A stretch of DNA of 64,000 nt from Erythrobacter sp. NAP1 (GCF_000152865.1 NZ_CH672390.1:1426001-1490000), one strand, 5' to 3'. Numbered from the stretch's first letter, positions 37,892-47,250 are shown. Translations and numbers: made by a program. The notes: a model not told the origin generated them from the letters alone.

Positions 37892-39871
37892 ATGTCCAGC
37901 ATGGTCAGAAATTTGCTTTCCCGCCCTATTGCCATCGCGGCCCTCGCCGCAGCTTCCGTGGGAGCGCTTTCGACCCCTGGCTCGGCCATGAAAGAGAGCG
38001 CGCAAGCGACCAGCGTTCCCCAGCGCAGCAACCTCGTGGCGCGGGCTCCCGGTGAGATCGGGGCGGCGATTTCCCAATGGGAGCGTCTGACCGGAAACGG
38101 CGAGTATTCCTTCGCCGATTATGCAGGCTTCGCGCTGCGCTATCCCGAATTTCCGCGCATGGAGATGATCCGTATCCGCGCCGAGCGCACGCTCGACGAT
38201 GAGGTGCCCGAGCAGGCCGATGCGCTCGCTTTCTTTGACGCGCACCCACCGCTTACCAATCATGGCCGCGCGCTTTACGCGCTGACTTTGGTAGCTGCGA
38301 ACCGCGACGAAGCCTTTAACATGGCGCGCGAAGCGTGGCGCGGCGGTGACATGAGCGCCACGGCAGAGGCCTACATCCTTGGCCTGTTTGGCTCGCAATT
38401 CTCCGATGAAGATCACGCGGCGCGCATGGATGCCCTGCTCTGGCAAGGCGATGCCGAAGCTGCCGAGCGTCACCTCGTGAACCTTGCAGCGCCGCAGCGT
38501 GACCTCGCGACCGCGCGCATTGCGCTGGTTCGCGGAACCCTGCCGTCTGAAGCGGGCGTGCCGGTCCCTGCCGATGCGCAGCGCGATGCGGGCTATGTCT
38601 TCAACCTCGTGAATTACTACCGCTCGCGCCGGATGACCGATGCGGCGATCAATCTCCTCTCGAACCGTCCCGACTTCAACGCACCTGCTTTTGATTCGGC
38701 GGAATTCGTCGGCGACATGCTTGCGATTGCCAAGGCGGCAGGCGCGACCAGTTCGGTGCGCATCGCGAGCAAGATCGACGACCTGTTCGAAGAGGGAGAG
38801 GACATCTCGCAAGGCTCCTTCTCGCTGCGTGATCGCTACACCGACCTCATGTGGCTGGGCGGCACGAACGCACTCTGGCAGCTTGGCAATGGCGCGGCAG
38901 CTGCTCCGCTGTTCCTTCGCTATGGCGAGGCGGCTCGCACGCCGCTGACCCGCGCCAAGGGCTTTTATTGGGCAGGCCGTGCGGCGCGTCAGGCGGGTCT
39001 TTCCGAAGATGCGTCGCGCTACTTCGAAATGGCTGCCAAATATCCGCATTACTATTACGGCCAGCTCTCGCTTCAGGCGCTTGGCCGCCCGATGCCTGAG
39101 TTTGCCGAACTTCCCCAACTGCAGATCGACGCGGCCACCCGCGCCGAATTCGAGGCGCGCCCGCTGGTTCGCGCGATCCGCACGCTTGCCGGCAATCGCC
39201 GCGACTGGCGGACCGAGCGCCGCTTTTTCCAGGCGATCGGCGAAAGCGCGAAGACGCCCGAAGAGCTCTTGATGGTGAACCAGCTCGCCGCTGAAACGGG
39301 CCTTGAAGAAATGGCGGTCGTCGTCGGAATGGAAGCGGGCGCAAACGGGCTTTCGGGCTATGAGCGGATCGGCTTCCCGACCGTCCCCACCCCGCGCGTC
39401 AACGACTGGACGATGGTTCACGCCATCGCCCGTCAGGAAAGCGAGTTCGACCGCACCCGTCGCAGCCACGCAAACGCGATCGGCATGATGCAGCTTCTGC
39501 GCAGCACCGCTCGCGAAGAAGCGGGCATTCTTGGCATCCAGTATATGAGCGCGGACCTCACCGAGGATCCGCAATACAATATCCGCCTTGGCGATGCGCA
39601 CTTTGCCCGCCGGATGGACCTGTATGGCGGTGCCTACCCGCTTGCGATTGCGTCCTACAACGCAGGGCCGGGGCGCGTGCGTCAGTGGCTCGCGCTGAAT
39701 GGCGACCCGCGCCGGGGCGAGATCGACTGGGTCGAATGGATCGAGAAGATCCCCGCCAATTTCGAGACGCGCTATTACGTCATGCGCGTGATCGGCAATG
39801 CGGTTAGCTATTCGCACATGTATCCAGAGCAAGCGGGGCTGCCGCGCACGGTCGACACTTTTCTTCCGTAA
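37892..39871 (+). CDS. soluble lytic murein transglycosylase (Slt70-like)
   Basis: Cleaves peptidoglycan glycan strands with formation of anhydro-muropeptides in the periplasm. The 659-residue protein has a signal peptide (IAIAALAAASVGALS), a long alpha-helical superhelix of TPR-like repeats (about residues 50-490), and a C-terminal lysozyme-like domain. The catalytic glutamate is in ARQESEFD, followed by SHANAIGMMQLL (a variant of the usual GLMQLMP) and SYNAGPGRV. Its products could be imported by the AmpG-like permease encoded near 4-5 kb. Divergent from dapA; greB follows after 24 bases. Confidence 0.93.
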   Translation: MSSMVRNLLSRPIAIAALAAASVGALSTPGSAMKESAQATSVPQRSNLVARAPGEIGAAISQWERLTGNGEYSFADYAGFALRYPEFPRMEMIRIRAERTLDDEVPEQADALAFFDAHPPLTNHGRALYALTLVAANRDEAFNMAREAWRGGDMSATAEAYILGLFGSQFSDEDHAARMDALLWQGDAEAAERHLVNLAAPQRDLATARIALVRGTLPSEAGVPVPADAQRDAGYVFNLVNYYRSRRMTDAAINLLSNRPDFNAPAFDSAEFVGDMLAIAKAAGATSSVRIASKIDDLFEEGEDISQGSFSLRDRYTDLMWLGGTNALWQLGNGAAAAPLFLRYGEAARTPLTRAKGFYWAGRAARQAGLSEDASRYFEMAAKYPHYYYGQLSLQALGRPMPEFAELPQLQIDAATRAEFEARPLVRAIRTLAGNRRDWRTERRFFQAIGESAKTPEELLMVNQLAAETGLEEMAVVVGMEAGANGLSGYERIGFPTVPTPRVNDWTMVHAIARQESEFDRTRRSHANAIGMMQLLRSTAREEAGILGIQYMSADLTEDPQYNIRLGDAHFARRMDLYGGAYPLAIASYNAGPGRVRQWLALNGDPRRGEIDWVEWIEKIPANFETRYYVMRVIGNAVSYSHMYPEQAGLPRTVDTFLP

Positions 39872-39895
39872 AGCCTTCGCGCTAAAAGTGGCGTC

Positions 39896-40378
39896 ATGGC
39901 TTCAAAACCCGGCCCTCCGATAACGCCCGCTGGCATGGCTGCGCTCAAGGCGCGCTATGACCATTTGCTCGGCACCGAACGCCCTGAGATTGTCGAGATC
40001 GTCAGTTGGGCGGCGGGCAATGGCGACCGCTCGGAAAACGGCGACTACATCTATGGCCGCAAGCGCATGCGCGAGATCGACCGCGAGCTGGGCTACCTGT
40101 CGCGCCGGATGAAAGCGTGCCGCGTGGTCGATCCGGCCAACCAGCCGGACCGCAGCCGCGTATTCTTCGGCGCGACGGTCGAGCTTGCCGACGAGGACGA
40201 CGAGCGCCGCACTGTTACTATCGTTGGGGACGATGAACAGGACGCGGGCAAGGGCCTCGTCGGGTGGTCTTCTCCCATCGCCAAGGCGCTGAAAGGCGCA
40301 TCTGTCGGGGATTTGCGCATCGTAAAGCTTCCCGGCGGGCTCAAGGAGTGGGAAGTCATGGGAATAGACTATGACTAG
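39896..40378 (+). CDS. greB: transcription elongation factor GreA/GreB family, GreB-like
   Basis: Binds the secondary channel of RNA polymerase and stimulates cleavage of backtracked RNA. The 160-residue protein has an N-terminal coiled coil with the acidic tip GDRSENGDYIYGRK, typical of GreB, and a C-terminal FKBP-like domain (GATVELADED, GWSSPIAKAL, VGDLRIV). Its stop overlaps the next gene by 8 bases. Distinguishing GreB from GreA rests on the YIYGRKRMREIDRE segment. Confidence 0.93.
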   Translation: MASKPGPPITPAGMAALKARYDHLLGTERPEIVEIVSWAAGNGDRSENGDYIYGRKRMREIDRELGYLSRRMKACRVVDPANQPDRSRVFFGATVELADEDDERRTVTIVGDDEQDAGKGLVGWSSPIAKALKGASVGDLRIVKLPGGLKEWEVMGIDYD

Positions 40379-40850
40379 GTTTGCCCTCCCCCTGCTAGCC
40401 TTCGGCCTCATCGCCTCGCCTCTCGCTGCGAAAGACAGCCTCGGCGTCTATTCCAGCTGGGCCGCGTTTCGCGATGACAGCCCTGCGCGCTGCTACGCCA
40501 TTGCCAAGCCGACCCGCAGCAACGAAGCGGGGCCCTTCGCCAGCATCGCAAGCTGGCCGCGCCAGAACATCCGCACACAGCTTCACATTCAGCTGTCCCG
40601 CCCCGCACGAGAGGGGAGCGATGTGCGCCTGACCATCGGGTCCGAGCGCTTCACCCTCGCCGCTAATGGCCGCAACGCCTGGGCGCAGGATGCGCGCATG
40701 GATGCAAGCGTCGTCGCCGCGCTTCGCTCCGCCACACGCATGAGCGTGTCGGCGCGTGACGAGCAAGGGAGGCGCTTTACCGACCGATACGATCTTGCAG
40801 GCGTCGCGACCGCTATCGATGCCGCCGTCGTCGGATGCGCGTCGCGGTGA
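40371..40850 (+). CDS. hypothetical exported protein
   Basis: A 159-residue product with a short signal peptide (MTRFALPLLAFGLIASPLAA). The mature part begins KDSLGVYSSWAAFRD, then RCYAIAKPT, and later IRTQLHIQLSRP, VRLTIGSERFTL and VVAALRSATRMSV. The layout (one early cysteine, beta-rich, repeated short strands) resembles periplasmic IalB-like proteins, but the match is by shape only. It overlaps greB by 8 bases and the VOC gene by 16, so it is translated as part of this cluster. Confidence 0.75.
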   Translation: MTRFALPLLAFGLIASPLAAKDSLGVYSSWAAFRDDSPARCYAIAKPTRSNEAGPFASIASWPRQNIRTQLHIQLSRPAREGSDVRLTIGSERFTLAANGRNAWAQDARMDASVVAALRSATRMSVSARDEQGRRFTDRYDLAGVATAIDAAVVGCASR

Positions 40851-41236
40851 GCGAGAAGCCTTCGATCACCGGCATGAGCTTCGTGCTTGCCGTACCCGAC
40901 GCGATGGCGACTGCGCGCTGGTGGATCGACGTGATGAAGTTCGACGCCCTGCGCGATCTTGGCGGTTGGGTTTTCGTGAAGCGCGGGCCTTGCATGATCA
41001 TGCTTGGTTCCTGCCCCGATGCGCATCCGGTCCCCGACCTCGGCGACCACCAGTATTTCGGCTATATCGAGTTCAACGACATCGACGCCTATTTCGCCGA
41101 AATCGACCGCGAAAAGGCCGACATTCTGAAAGAGCCGCGCACCGAGGAATGGGACATGCGCGAATTTGCCGTGCGCACGCCTGACGGGCACCGCGTCATG
41201 TTCGGACAGGACCTCACCAGTCACCCGATGAGCTGA
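40835..41236 (+). CDS. VOC-fold (glyoxalase/bleomycin-resistance) protein
   Basis: A 133-residue protein with the vicinal-oxygen-chelate fold: an opening [26 protein letters not shown], central [16 protein letters not shown], and a closing [16 protein letters not shown]. Members bind a metal and act as isomerases, dioxygenases or drug-binding proteins. Metal ligands cannot be assigned safely and no substrate is indicated. ATG at 40835 lies inside the end of the preceding gene; a later start at GTG 40853 region would still give the domain. Confidence 0.82.
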   Translation: MRVAVSEKPSITGMSFVLAVPDAMATARWWIDVMKFDALRDLGGWVFVKRGPCMIMLGSCPDAHPVPDLGDHQYFGYIEFNDIDAYFAEIDREKADILKEPRTEEWDMREFAVRTPDGHRVMFGQDLTSHPMS

Positions 41237-41277
41237 CTGGTCAAATCGCACTCGCGCCCTTATATGCGCGCTCAATC

Positions 41278-42528
41278 ATGGCAGACACGACACTCATGAC
41301 CATCCCCGGGCAGGTGGACCCGGTTCCCGTCGCGCGTGACATCACGCCGCGCGCCGATGGTCGTATCGACCTTATCGGCCTCCCCCGCCCGCGCATCCGC
41401 GAGTTGTTCGCCGAAGCGGGTCTTGACGAGCGTCAGGCGAAGCTGCGCGCCAAGCAGGTGTTTCACTGGCTCTACCATCGCGGCGTCACCGACTTCGAGG
41501 CGATGACCGACATCTCGAAAACCATGCGCCCGTGGCTTGCCGAGCGGTTCGTGATCGGTCGCCCCAACATCGTCGAAGCGCAGCATTCCTCTGACGGTAC
41601 GCGCAAGTGGCTGCTCCAGACCGATGACGGCCACGATTTCGAGATGGTCTTCATCCCGGACGCCGACCGCGGCACGCTGTGCGTGTCGAGCCAGGTCGGC
41701 TGCACGCTGAACTGCACCTTCTGCCACACCGGCACGATGCGCCTCGTTCGCAACCTCACGCCGGGCGAGATCGTCGGTCAGGTCATGCTTGCTCGCGATG
41801 CCCTCGGCGAGTGGCCCAAGGGTGTTATGGACGGTTTGGATGAGGCCGAGGATGTCGGCCACTACACCGCCGATGGCCGCCTGCTTACCAACATCGTGAT
41901 GATGGGCATGGGCGAGCCGCTCTACAATTTCGACCATGTGCGCGATGCGCTCAACCTCGTGATGGACGGCGACGGGCTTGCACTGTCGAAGCGTCGCATC
42001 ACGCTTTCCACCAGCGGGGTCGTCCCGGCGATGGAGCGCTGCGGCGAGGAAATCGGGGTCAATCTCGCGGTTTCACTCCACGCCGTGACCAAGGACGTGC
42101 GCGACGAGATCGTGCCGCTCAACAAGAAGTACGGCATCGAGGAACTGCTTCAGGCCTGCGCCGATTATCCCGGCGCCTCCAACGCGCGGCGCATCACGTT
42201 CGAATATGTGATGCTCAAGGACAAGAACGATTCGGACGAAGACGCGCGTGAGCTTGTTCGCCTGCTCAGGAAGTTCGACCTGCCTGCAAAGGTCAACCTC
42301 ATCCCGTTCAATCCGTGGCCGGGTGCGAATTACGAATGTTCGACGCCCGAACGGATCAAGGCGTTTTCGAACATCGTGTTCGAAGGCGGTATCAGCGCGC
42401 CTGTTCGCACTCCGCGCGGACGCGACATTGACGCCGCGTGCGGGCAGCTGAAAACGGCTGCGCAGAAGAAGAGCCGCGCCGAGCGCGACCGTGAGGCCGC
42501 AGCCGCCGCGCTCGCGAGCGAGGACTGA
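41278..42528 (+). CDS. rlmN: dual-specificity RNA (adenine-C2) methyltransferase
   Basis: RlmN is a radical-SAM enzyme that methylates A2503 in 23S rRNA and A37 in some tRNAs. The 416-residue protein has the radical-SAM cluster motif in [11 protein letters not shown] (CxxxCxxC), the [10 protein letters not shown] motif, and the second catalytic cysteine in AACGQL near the C-terminus, which is methylated during the reaction. [11 protein letters not shown] near residue 60 is also diagnostic. It starts 41 bases after the VOC gene. The ATG 41278 may be replaced by ATG 41296, six codons later. Confidence 0.96.
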   Translation: MADTTLMTIPGQVDPVPVARDITPRADGRIDLIGLPRPRIRELFAEAGLDERQAKLRAKQVFHWLYHRGVTDFEAMTDISKTMRPWLAERFVIGRPNIVEAQHSSDGTRKWLLQTDDGHDFEMVFIPDADRGTLCVSSQVGCTLNCTFCHTGTMRLVRNLTPGEIVGQVMLARDALGEWPKGVMDGLDEAEDVGHYTADGRLLTNIVMMGMGEPLYNFDHVRDALNLVMDGDGLALSKRRITLSTSGVVPAMERCGEEIGVNLAVSLHAVTKDVRDEIVPLNKKYGIEELLQACADYPGASNARRITFEYVMLKDKNDSDEDARELVRLLRKFDLPAKVNLIPFNPWPGANYECSTPERIKAFSNIVFEGGISAPVRTPRGRDIDAACGQLKTAAQKKSRAERDREAAAAALASED

Positions 42529-42592
42529 TCCGCATCTCAATGTGGCTCTTCCTCGTAGCTTTGCCCGGTGAGGGATGAAGGAGAGAGCCGAC

Positions 42593-43573
42593 ATGACTAT
42601 CCGCACCGCCATCTGTGGTCTTACACTCGCGGCCGCTGCGCTGCCCCTCACGTTGCCGCTGGGTTCTGCGCTAGCGCAGGACGCCGCGCCTACCAGTGAG
42701 CTTCCCGAGATTGCCGTTGGCGACTCGATGCCCGGCTCGTTCTTCATCGCACCCGAAGGCGAAGGCCCCTTCCCCGCGATCATCCTGCTTGGCGGGAGCG
42801 AAGGCGGCGACCGCGCCGCGCGCAACCTTGCACCGCGCTTCCTCGCCGAAGGATACGCGGTCTTCGGCATGCCCTATTACTCGCCCGCCTGGGCTGACAA
42901 TCCGCAGCAATTCCCCGGCCTGCCTCGCGCATTTGCCGACATTCCCGTCGACCGTGCAGAAACAGCGCTGCAATGGCTTGCCGAACGAGACGATGTGCGC
43001 GCAAACGATATTGGCATCTACGGCGTCTCGAAGGGTGCGGAATTAGCCCTCCTCGCGGGAAGCTATATCGACGGCTTTGCGGCCATCGCAGCCATCGTAC
43101 CCAGCGATGTAGTCTGGGAAGGATGGGGCACAGGCGATGGCACCCGCCCAAGCTCCTTCAGCTGGCAGGGCGAGCCGCTTCCTTTCGTGCCGTATGAAGG
43201 CATGGGAGAGGAATTCGCCAACCCGACCGGTCCCGATGGCAACCCTCGTATCCGGTTGCCGCACGACAAGGGCCGCAACGCCAATCCCGACCGGGTGGTC
43301 AAAGCGCGCATCGCAGTGGAGCAGATCGACGAGCCGGTGCTAGTCGCAGGCGGCGATGCCGATCTCGTTTGGAACTCAGGCGAAATGGCCCAGTTCATCG
43401 CAGAGCGGCGCGCCGAAGCTGGCTTGCCGACCGTCAGCCTGATCTTCACCGATGCCGGCCATTACCTGTCGGGCGATGGCAGCCGCGAAACCGGCAACCC
43501 CGCCAATGGCGAGGCGCAGAAGATCATCTGGCCCGCTACGCTCCAATTCTTTGAGCGCAATCTCAAGGATTGA
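42593..43573 (+). CDS. exported alpha/beta hydrolase, BAAT/dienelactone-hydrolase-like
   Basis: A 326-residue secreted hydrolase. The signal peptide is MTIRTAICGLTLAAAALPL and cleavage is probably after ALAQ. The fold shows the oxyanion region (PAIILLGGSEGGD), the nucleophile elbow GVSKGAEL with Ser, and a late histidine in FTDAGHYLSG; the acidic residue is probably in VLVAGGDADLVW. This is the arrangement of the BAAT C-terminal/acyl-CoA thioesterase group. Substrate unknown. ATG 42593 follows GGAGAG by 7 bases, better than the in-frame ATG at 42575. Confidence 0.85.
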   Translation: MTIRTAICGLTLAAAALPLTLPLGSALAQDAAPTSELPEIAVGDSMPGSFFIAPEGEGPFPAIILLGGSEGGDRAARNLAPRFLAEGYAVFGMPYYSPAWADNPQQFPGLPRAFADIPVDRAETALQWLAERDDVRANDIGIYGVSKGAELALLAGSYIDGFAAIAAIVPSDVVWEGWGTGDGTRPSSFSWQGEPLPFVPYEGMGEEFANPTGPDGNPRIRLPHDKGRNANPDRVVKARIAVEQIDEPVLVAGGDADLVWNSGEMAQFIAERRAEAGLPTVSLIFTDAGHYLSGDGSRETGNPANGEAQKIIWPATLQFFERNLKD

Positions 43574-43605
43574 TCCGCAGCCTCCTGGCGGGCACGACAT
43601 CCGCC

Positions 43606-44202
43606 ATGAGCACCGATCAGCCGACAATCGACCACTACGAAGCGAGCGTGCCCTATTACACGCTCGCATTCGACCGCTCGCACAGCCGGTTTCTCGACCG
43701 TTTTCTCGACCGGCTCGGTTCCGGTGCGCGTGTTCTTGAACTGGGCTGCGGAACGGGGCGCGACGCGGCGCGCATGATCGAGCGTGGCTTTGCGGTCGAC
43801 GCAACCGATGGCACCGCCGCGATGGTCGCCAAGGCAAACGAACGGCACGGCGTCAACGCGCGCCAGATGCGGTTCGAGGAACTGGCGGCGTCGGCCGAAT
43901 ATGACGCGATATGGGCCCATGCCTGCCTGATGCATGTGCCCACCGACGCGCTGAGCGATATCGTCGGAGCGATCCACACGGCGCTGGTCCCCGGCGGGCT
44001 TCACTTTGCAAGCTACAAGCGCGGCGATGATGAATTCCGCGACGATCGCGGACGCTTCAATTCACGGGTCACGCAAGGTTATGTGGAGGAGCTTTACTCC
44101 GCTGCCGGCTTCGAAATCCTCGAACTTGCCCCGTGGCAGGGAAAGGGCGCGGACGGCGTCATGCGCGACTGGCTCGCGATCACCGCACGGCGTCCCGATT
44201 GA
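43606..44202 (+). CDS. class I SAM-dependent methyltransferase
   Basis: A 198-residue methyltransferase with the SAM-binding motif I VLELGCGTGRDAARM, the following acidic residue in VDATDGTAAM, and motif IV region AIWAHACLMHVP. Target molecule not indicated. ATG 43606 (MSTDQPTIDHYE) is chosen over a TTG 12 codons upstream because it starts the conserved part; the leading 12 codons overlap the stop of the hydrolase gene by 4 bases, so coupling from the upstream start is an alternative. Confidence 0.85.
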   Translation: MSTDQPTIDHYEASVPYYTLAFDRSHSRFLDRFLDRLGSGARVLELGCGTGRDAARMIERGFAVDATDGTAAMVAKANERHGVNARQMRFEELAASAEYDAIWAHACLMHVPTDALSDIVGAIHTALVPGGLHFASYKRGDDEFRDDRGRFNSRVTQGYVEELYSAAGFEILELAPWQGKGADGVMRDWLAITARRPD

Positions 44203-44324
44203 CGGGCGTTACACTTTCCTACTGGCACGCAATGTGCTGCAAGGCTGGCATGAAAACCGTCGCCTCGCCCAATTTTCAAAAGCGGTATTTCGCGCCGGTT
44301 TCAGAGCGCACAGTTTTTGCCTTT

Positions 44325-44349
44325 GGACCGTGTAACATGCGGTCCACTT
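44325..44349 (-). repeat. palindromic repeat, copy A
   Basis: Arms GGACCG and CGGTCC flank the 9-base core CATGTTACA, preceded by AAGT (read on the minus strand). Identical 25-base copies occur at 54062-54086 and 58088-58112 on the plus strand. This copy lies between a methyltransferase gene and the MOSC gene, 28 bases before the latter's ATG. Confidence 0.85.
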
Positions 44350-44377
44350 CTCATACGTCGCCCCTGAAGGAACAGCC

Positions 44378-45028
44378 ATGAAACGCACGCTCGAAGCGAT
44401 CTGCACCGGGACCGCTCGCCCCTTCAACGGCGCGGAATTGAGCGCCTTTGCCAAGTACCCACGCAAGGGCGCTGTGCAGATCCTCGAGGAAGGACTAGCC
44501 CCCGACGAACAAGCCGACCGGCGCGTTCATGGCGGGCCGGAAATGGCGCTGCATCTCTACCCGCTCGACCACCACGCATTCTGGCGAGAAACGCTCGGCG
44601 ATGTCGACCTGCTCGACCATCCCGGCGCGTTCGGGTCGAACCTTGCGGTGAGCGACCTCACTGAAAGCGAGGTGCATATCGGCGACCGCCTCCGGCTCGG
44701 CAGCGCGCTGATCGAAGTAAGCCAGCCGCGCCAGCCTTGCTGGAAGATCGAGCACCGTTTCGGCGAGCATTGCAAATCGAAAGGGATGGTGAAGACCATC
44801 ATCGAAAGCGGGCGCTCAGGCTGGTACTTCCGCGTGCTCGAAATCGGGGAAGCGTGCGCTGGCGACGTACTTGAGCGGACCGAGACGGGCGAGAGCGACT
44901 GGACGGTCGCGCGCACTTTCGCGGCGTTGGTCGCGAGCAAGGCTTCGAAAGACGAGCTTGAGGAGCTCGCTGAAATGGAACGACTCGCCCCCAAGCTGCG
45001 CGAAAAGGCGCGGGCGAAGTTGATCTGA
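44378..45028 (+). CDS. MOSC domain protein, YiiM-like
   Basis: A 216-residue protein of the MOSC (molybdenum cofactor sulfurase C-terminal) family, YiiM branch, whose E. coli member reduces N-hydroxylated compounds using molybdenum cofactor. Recognisable points are DRRVHGGPEMALHLYPLDHHAFW, GAFGSNLAV, IGDRLRLGSALIEVSQPRQPCWKI (with the Moco-binding cysteine) and GWYFRVLE. The C-terminal 60 residues (SKDELEELAEMERL) are helical. The palindromic repeat copy A lies just upstream and may affect its expression. Confidence 0.88.
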   Translation: MKRTLEAICTGTARPFNGAELSAFAKYPRKGAVQILEEGLAPDEQADRRVHGGPEMALHLYPLDHHAFWRETLGDVDLLDHPGAFGSNLAVSDLTESEVHIGDRLRLGSALIEVSQPRQPCWKIEHRFGEHCKSKGMVKTIIESGRSGWYFRVLEIGEACAGDVLERTETGESDWTVARTFAALVASKASKDELEELAEMERLAPKLREKARAKLI

Positions 45029-45088
45029 GATTCGATCCGCTCGTCGCAGCAAGGACGCATCTCGTCTCCCTGACTCGTATTCCAACAT

Positions 45089-45122
45089 TTCGTTCATCCA
45101 GCGTTCGGTGAAGATGAACGAA
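45089..45122. promoter_or_regulatory. perfect 10-base inverted repeat upstream of the glycine-zipper gene
   Basis: TTCGTTCATC and GATGAACGAA are exact inverted copies separated by 14 bases, ending 43 bases before the ATG at 45166. It may be a regulator site or an mRNA leader hairpin. Confidence 0.5.
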
Positions 45123-45165
45123 CTAGGGCGTGCCTTCACGAACAAGGCCGCAAAGGAACACGACG

Positions 45166-45693
45166 ATGAAAATGATCGCACTGCTTGCCGCCACCGGCTC
45201 CCTCGCCGCCATCAGCGCTCCCGCCCAGGCTGCCGAGATCACTCCCGCCCCCGCTCCTGCTATGGATATACAACTGTCATTCGACACCGGCCTCGAGCAC
45301 GTCGCCTCCTACGGCGACCCGCCGCGTCATGCCCGCGGCTACGGCCGTCGCTACCGTGACCGCTACGATGACGACGATGACGACTATTACGAAGATCGCC
45401 GCGACCGGCGGTACGACCGCAGGTACAATCGCCGCGTCTATGATGACCGTGGCCGCTACTACGAGCCGCGCCGACTGCGCCGCGGGGACCGCGTCTGGCG
45501 CGGCCGCGACGGACGCTACTACTGCGAGCGCGACAACGGCACGACCGGTCTTGTGATCGGTGCCGGCGTCGGTGCCCTCCTTGGCCGCACCATCGACACC
45601 CGCGGCGACCGCACGGTAGGTACGCTGCTCGGCGGTGCGCTGGGCGCAGTCCTGGGCCGCGAGATCGACCGCAGCGACGCACGCTGCCGCTAA
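45166..45693 (+). CDS. exported RcnB-like / glycine-zipper (17 kDa surface antigen-like) protein
   Basis: A 175-residue protein with a signal peptide (MKMIALLAATGSLAAISAPAQA). The middle (about 60-135) is extremely rich in Arg, Asp and Tyr, with runs such as DRYDDDDDDYYEDRRDRRY. The C-terminus has a glycine-zipper pair (VIGAGVGALLGRTID and LLGGALGAVLGREID), characteristic of the rickettsia 17-kDa antigen/glycine-zipper-2TM family of outer-membrane-associated proteins. ATG 45166 follows AAAGGA and begins the signal peptide. Function unknown; envelope location likely. Confidence 0.85.
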   Translation: MKMIALLAATGSLAAISAPAQAAEITPAPAPAMDIQLSFDTGLEHVASYGDPPRHARGYGRRYRDRYDDDDDDYYEDRRDRRYDRRYNRRVYDDRGRYYEPRRLRRGDRVWRGRDGRYYCERDNGTTGLVIGAGVGALLGRTIDTRGDRTVGTLLGGALGAVLGREIDRSDARCR

Positions 45694-45790
45694 CCCTCTA
45701 AACGCCAACCAGATAAGCGCCGTCCGCAAGTCCCAGCGGGCGGCGCTTTGCTGTGTGCAAAGCGGGTGAGCGCTGATAGGGCTCTGCGTC

Positions 45791-46579
45791 ATGGCTGATG
45801 ACGCACCCCTCCCCGCCATCCTCATTACCGGAGGCGCCACGCGCATCGGCGCCGAGATCGCGCGCGGCTTTGCTGGCCAAGGCTGGCACGTCGTCATTCA
45901 CTACCTGAGCTCAGGCGATCAGGCCGGGGCGCTTGCAGGCGAATTGCCGTCCGCTGAGACCGTCCAATGCGACTTGTCGGACGATAACGCCGCCGCCTCT
46001 ATGATCGAACAAGCGGCAGCCCGTCTCCCCGGCCTTCGTTGCCTCGTCAACTCCGCGTCAGTCTTTCGCTACGACGATGCAACCAAACTCGATCCCGCTA
46101 CGAATAGAGAAGCGATGCAAGTCAACGCCCTCACCCCTGCCCGCATGGCACAGGCTTTCGTCGCGCATGCGCAAGGTGACGAACCGCGCTGTGTCATCAA
46201 CGTCACCGACATGAAGATCGAGAACCCGAACCCCGACTTCTTCAGCTACACCATGTCAAAACATGCGCTTGCCTCGACCATCCCGATGATGGCGATGACC
46301 GCTCCCGCCGATGCCCGCGTCTACGGCATCGCGCCCGGAGCGATCCTCGCAAGCCACGATCAGAGCGAGGATGAAACCGATGTCTCGCATCGATTGAACC
46401 TGCTGGAGCGCAAGACATCGCCGCAAGAGATCGTCGATGCCGCGCTGTTCCTTGCGACCGGCACCTTGAAGAGCGGCACCACGCTCTTCATCGACAGCGG
46501 CCAGCACCTGATGGACCAGCCGCGCGACGTTATCTACCTCGCCCGAGAAGAGGCGATGCGGCGGAAGGACAGGGCATGA
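45791..46579 (+). CDS. SDR family oxidoreductase, pteridine reductase/FolM-like
   Basis: A 262-residue short-chain dehydrogenase. The cofactor motif is TGGATRIGAEIA; the arginine after TGGA is typical of pteridine reductases and FolM (dihydromonapterin reductase). The catalytic tyrosine and lysine are in FFSYTMSKHAL, preceded by TDMKIENPNPD. FolM-like proteins reduce dihydromonapterin or dihydrofolate with NADPH. The last 4 bases (ATGA) overlap the cytochrome b gene, so the SDR is coupled to a redox operon with a molybdopterin enzyme. Confidence 0.85.
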   Translation: MADDAPLPAILITGGATRIGAEIARGFAGQGWHVVIHYLSSGDQAGALAGELPSAETVQCDLSDDNAAASMIEQAAARLPGLRCLVNSASVFRYDDATKLDPATNREAMQVNALTPARMAQAFVAHAQGDEPRCVINVTDMKIENPNPDFFSYTMSKHALASTIPMMAMTAPADARVYGIAPGAILASHDQSEDETDVSHRLNLLERKTSPQEIVDAALFLATGTLKSGTTLFIDSGQHLMDQPRDVIYLAREEAMRRKDRA

Positions 46580-47250
46580 AGCGCCACGCGCTCTCGACGC
46601 GGATCTGGCACTGGATCAACGCGGTCGCCTTCATCGTCCTGTTCGGGTCCGGCCTCACCATCTCGAACGCGCACCGCTATCTCTATTGGGGCGACTATGG
46701 CTTCGACCCGGCCGATGCGTGGCTTAGGGTCATGCGCTTCCCGTCCTGGATGACGATCCCCCAACGCTACGACCTTGCCGAGGCGCGCGACTGGCACAAC
46801 CTGTCGGCATGGATCTTTGCGCTCGCGCTGCTCTTCATGTGGATCGCGAGCCTCATCAACCGTCACTTCTGGCGCGATGTCGCCACCAGCCCGGGCGACT
46901 GGTCGCCGCGCCGCTGGCTTGAAGTCATCAAGTCTCACATTTCGGGAGATCACGAACAGCCATCCAAGTTCAACCCGCTGCAACGCATCATGTACGGTTT
47001 GGTGCTCGGCATCCTCTTGCCGCTGATGGTCTTCACCGGCCTTGCCATGAGCCCCGGTTTCGAACCGATCGCGCCGTGGCTGGTCGACATTCTCGGTGGT
47101 CGTCAGAGCGCGCGCAGCCTCCACTTCCTCGCCGCATGGGCGTTGGCGGGCTTCGCGGTGTTGCATATCCTCCTCGCTCTCATGCCCAGCCAATGGAAGG
47201 AGCTTGGTGCGATGATTACCGGGGGCAAGAAGGAGAGCCGACATGGCTGA
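46576..47250 (+). CDS. cytochrome b/b6-type membrane subunit (DUF4405/NiFe-hydrogenase b-type)
   Basis: A 224-residue di-haem membrane cytochrome of the prokaryotic cytochrome b561/hydrogenase b family. Four to five membrane segments carry candidate haem histidines (TRIWHWINAVAF, EARDWHNLSAWIF, RSLHFLAAWALAGFAVLHILL). Such proteins feed electrons from quinol to a periplasmic partner, here most likely the molybdopterin oxidoreductase encoded immediately downstream with an 8-base overlap. It overlaps the SDR stop by 4 bases. Confidence 0.87.
   Translation: MKRHALSTRIWHWINAVAFIVLFGSGLTISNAHRYLYWGDYGFDPADAWLRVMRFPSWMTIPQRYDLAEARDWHNLSAWIFALALLFMWIASLINRHFWRDVATSPGDWSPRRWLEVIKSHISGDHEQPSKFNPLQRIMYGLVLGILLPLMVFTGLAMSPGFEPIAPWLVDILGGRQSARSLHFLAAWALAGFAVLHILLALMPSQWKELGAMITGGKKESRHG

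Noticed and set aside
37844-39832. 662-residue minus-strand frame
   Set aside because: Shadow of the lytic transglycosylase gene, which has clear motifs and a signal peptide on the plus strand; long antisense frames are common at this GC content.
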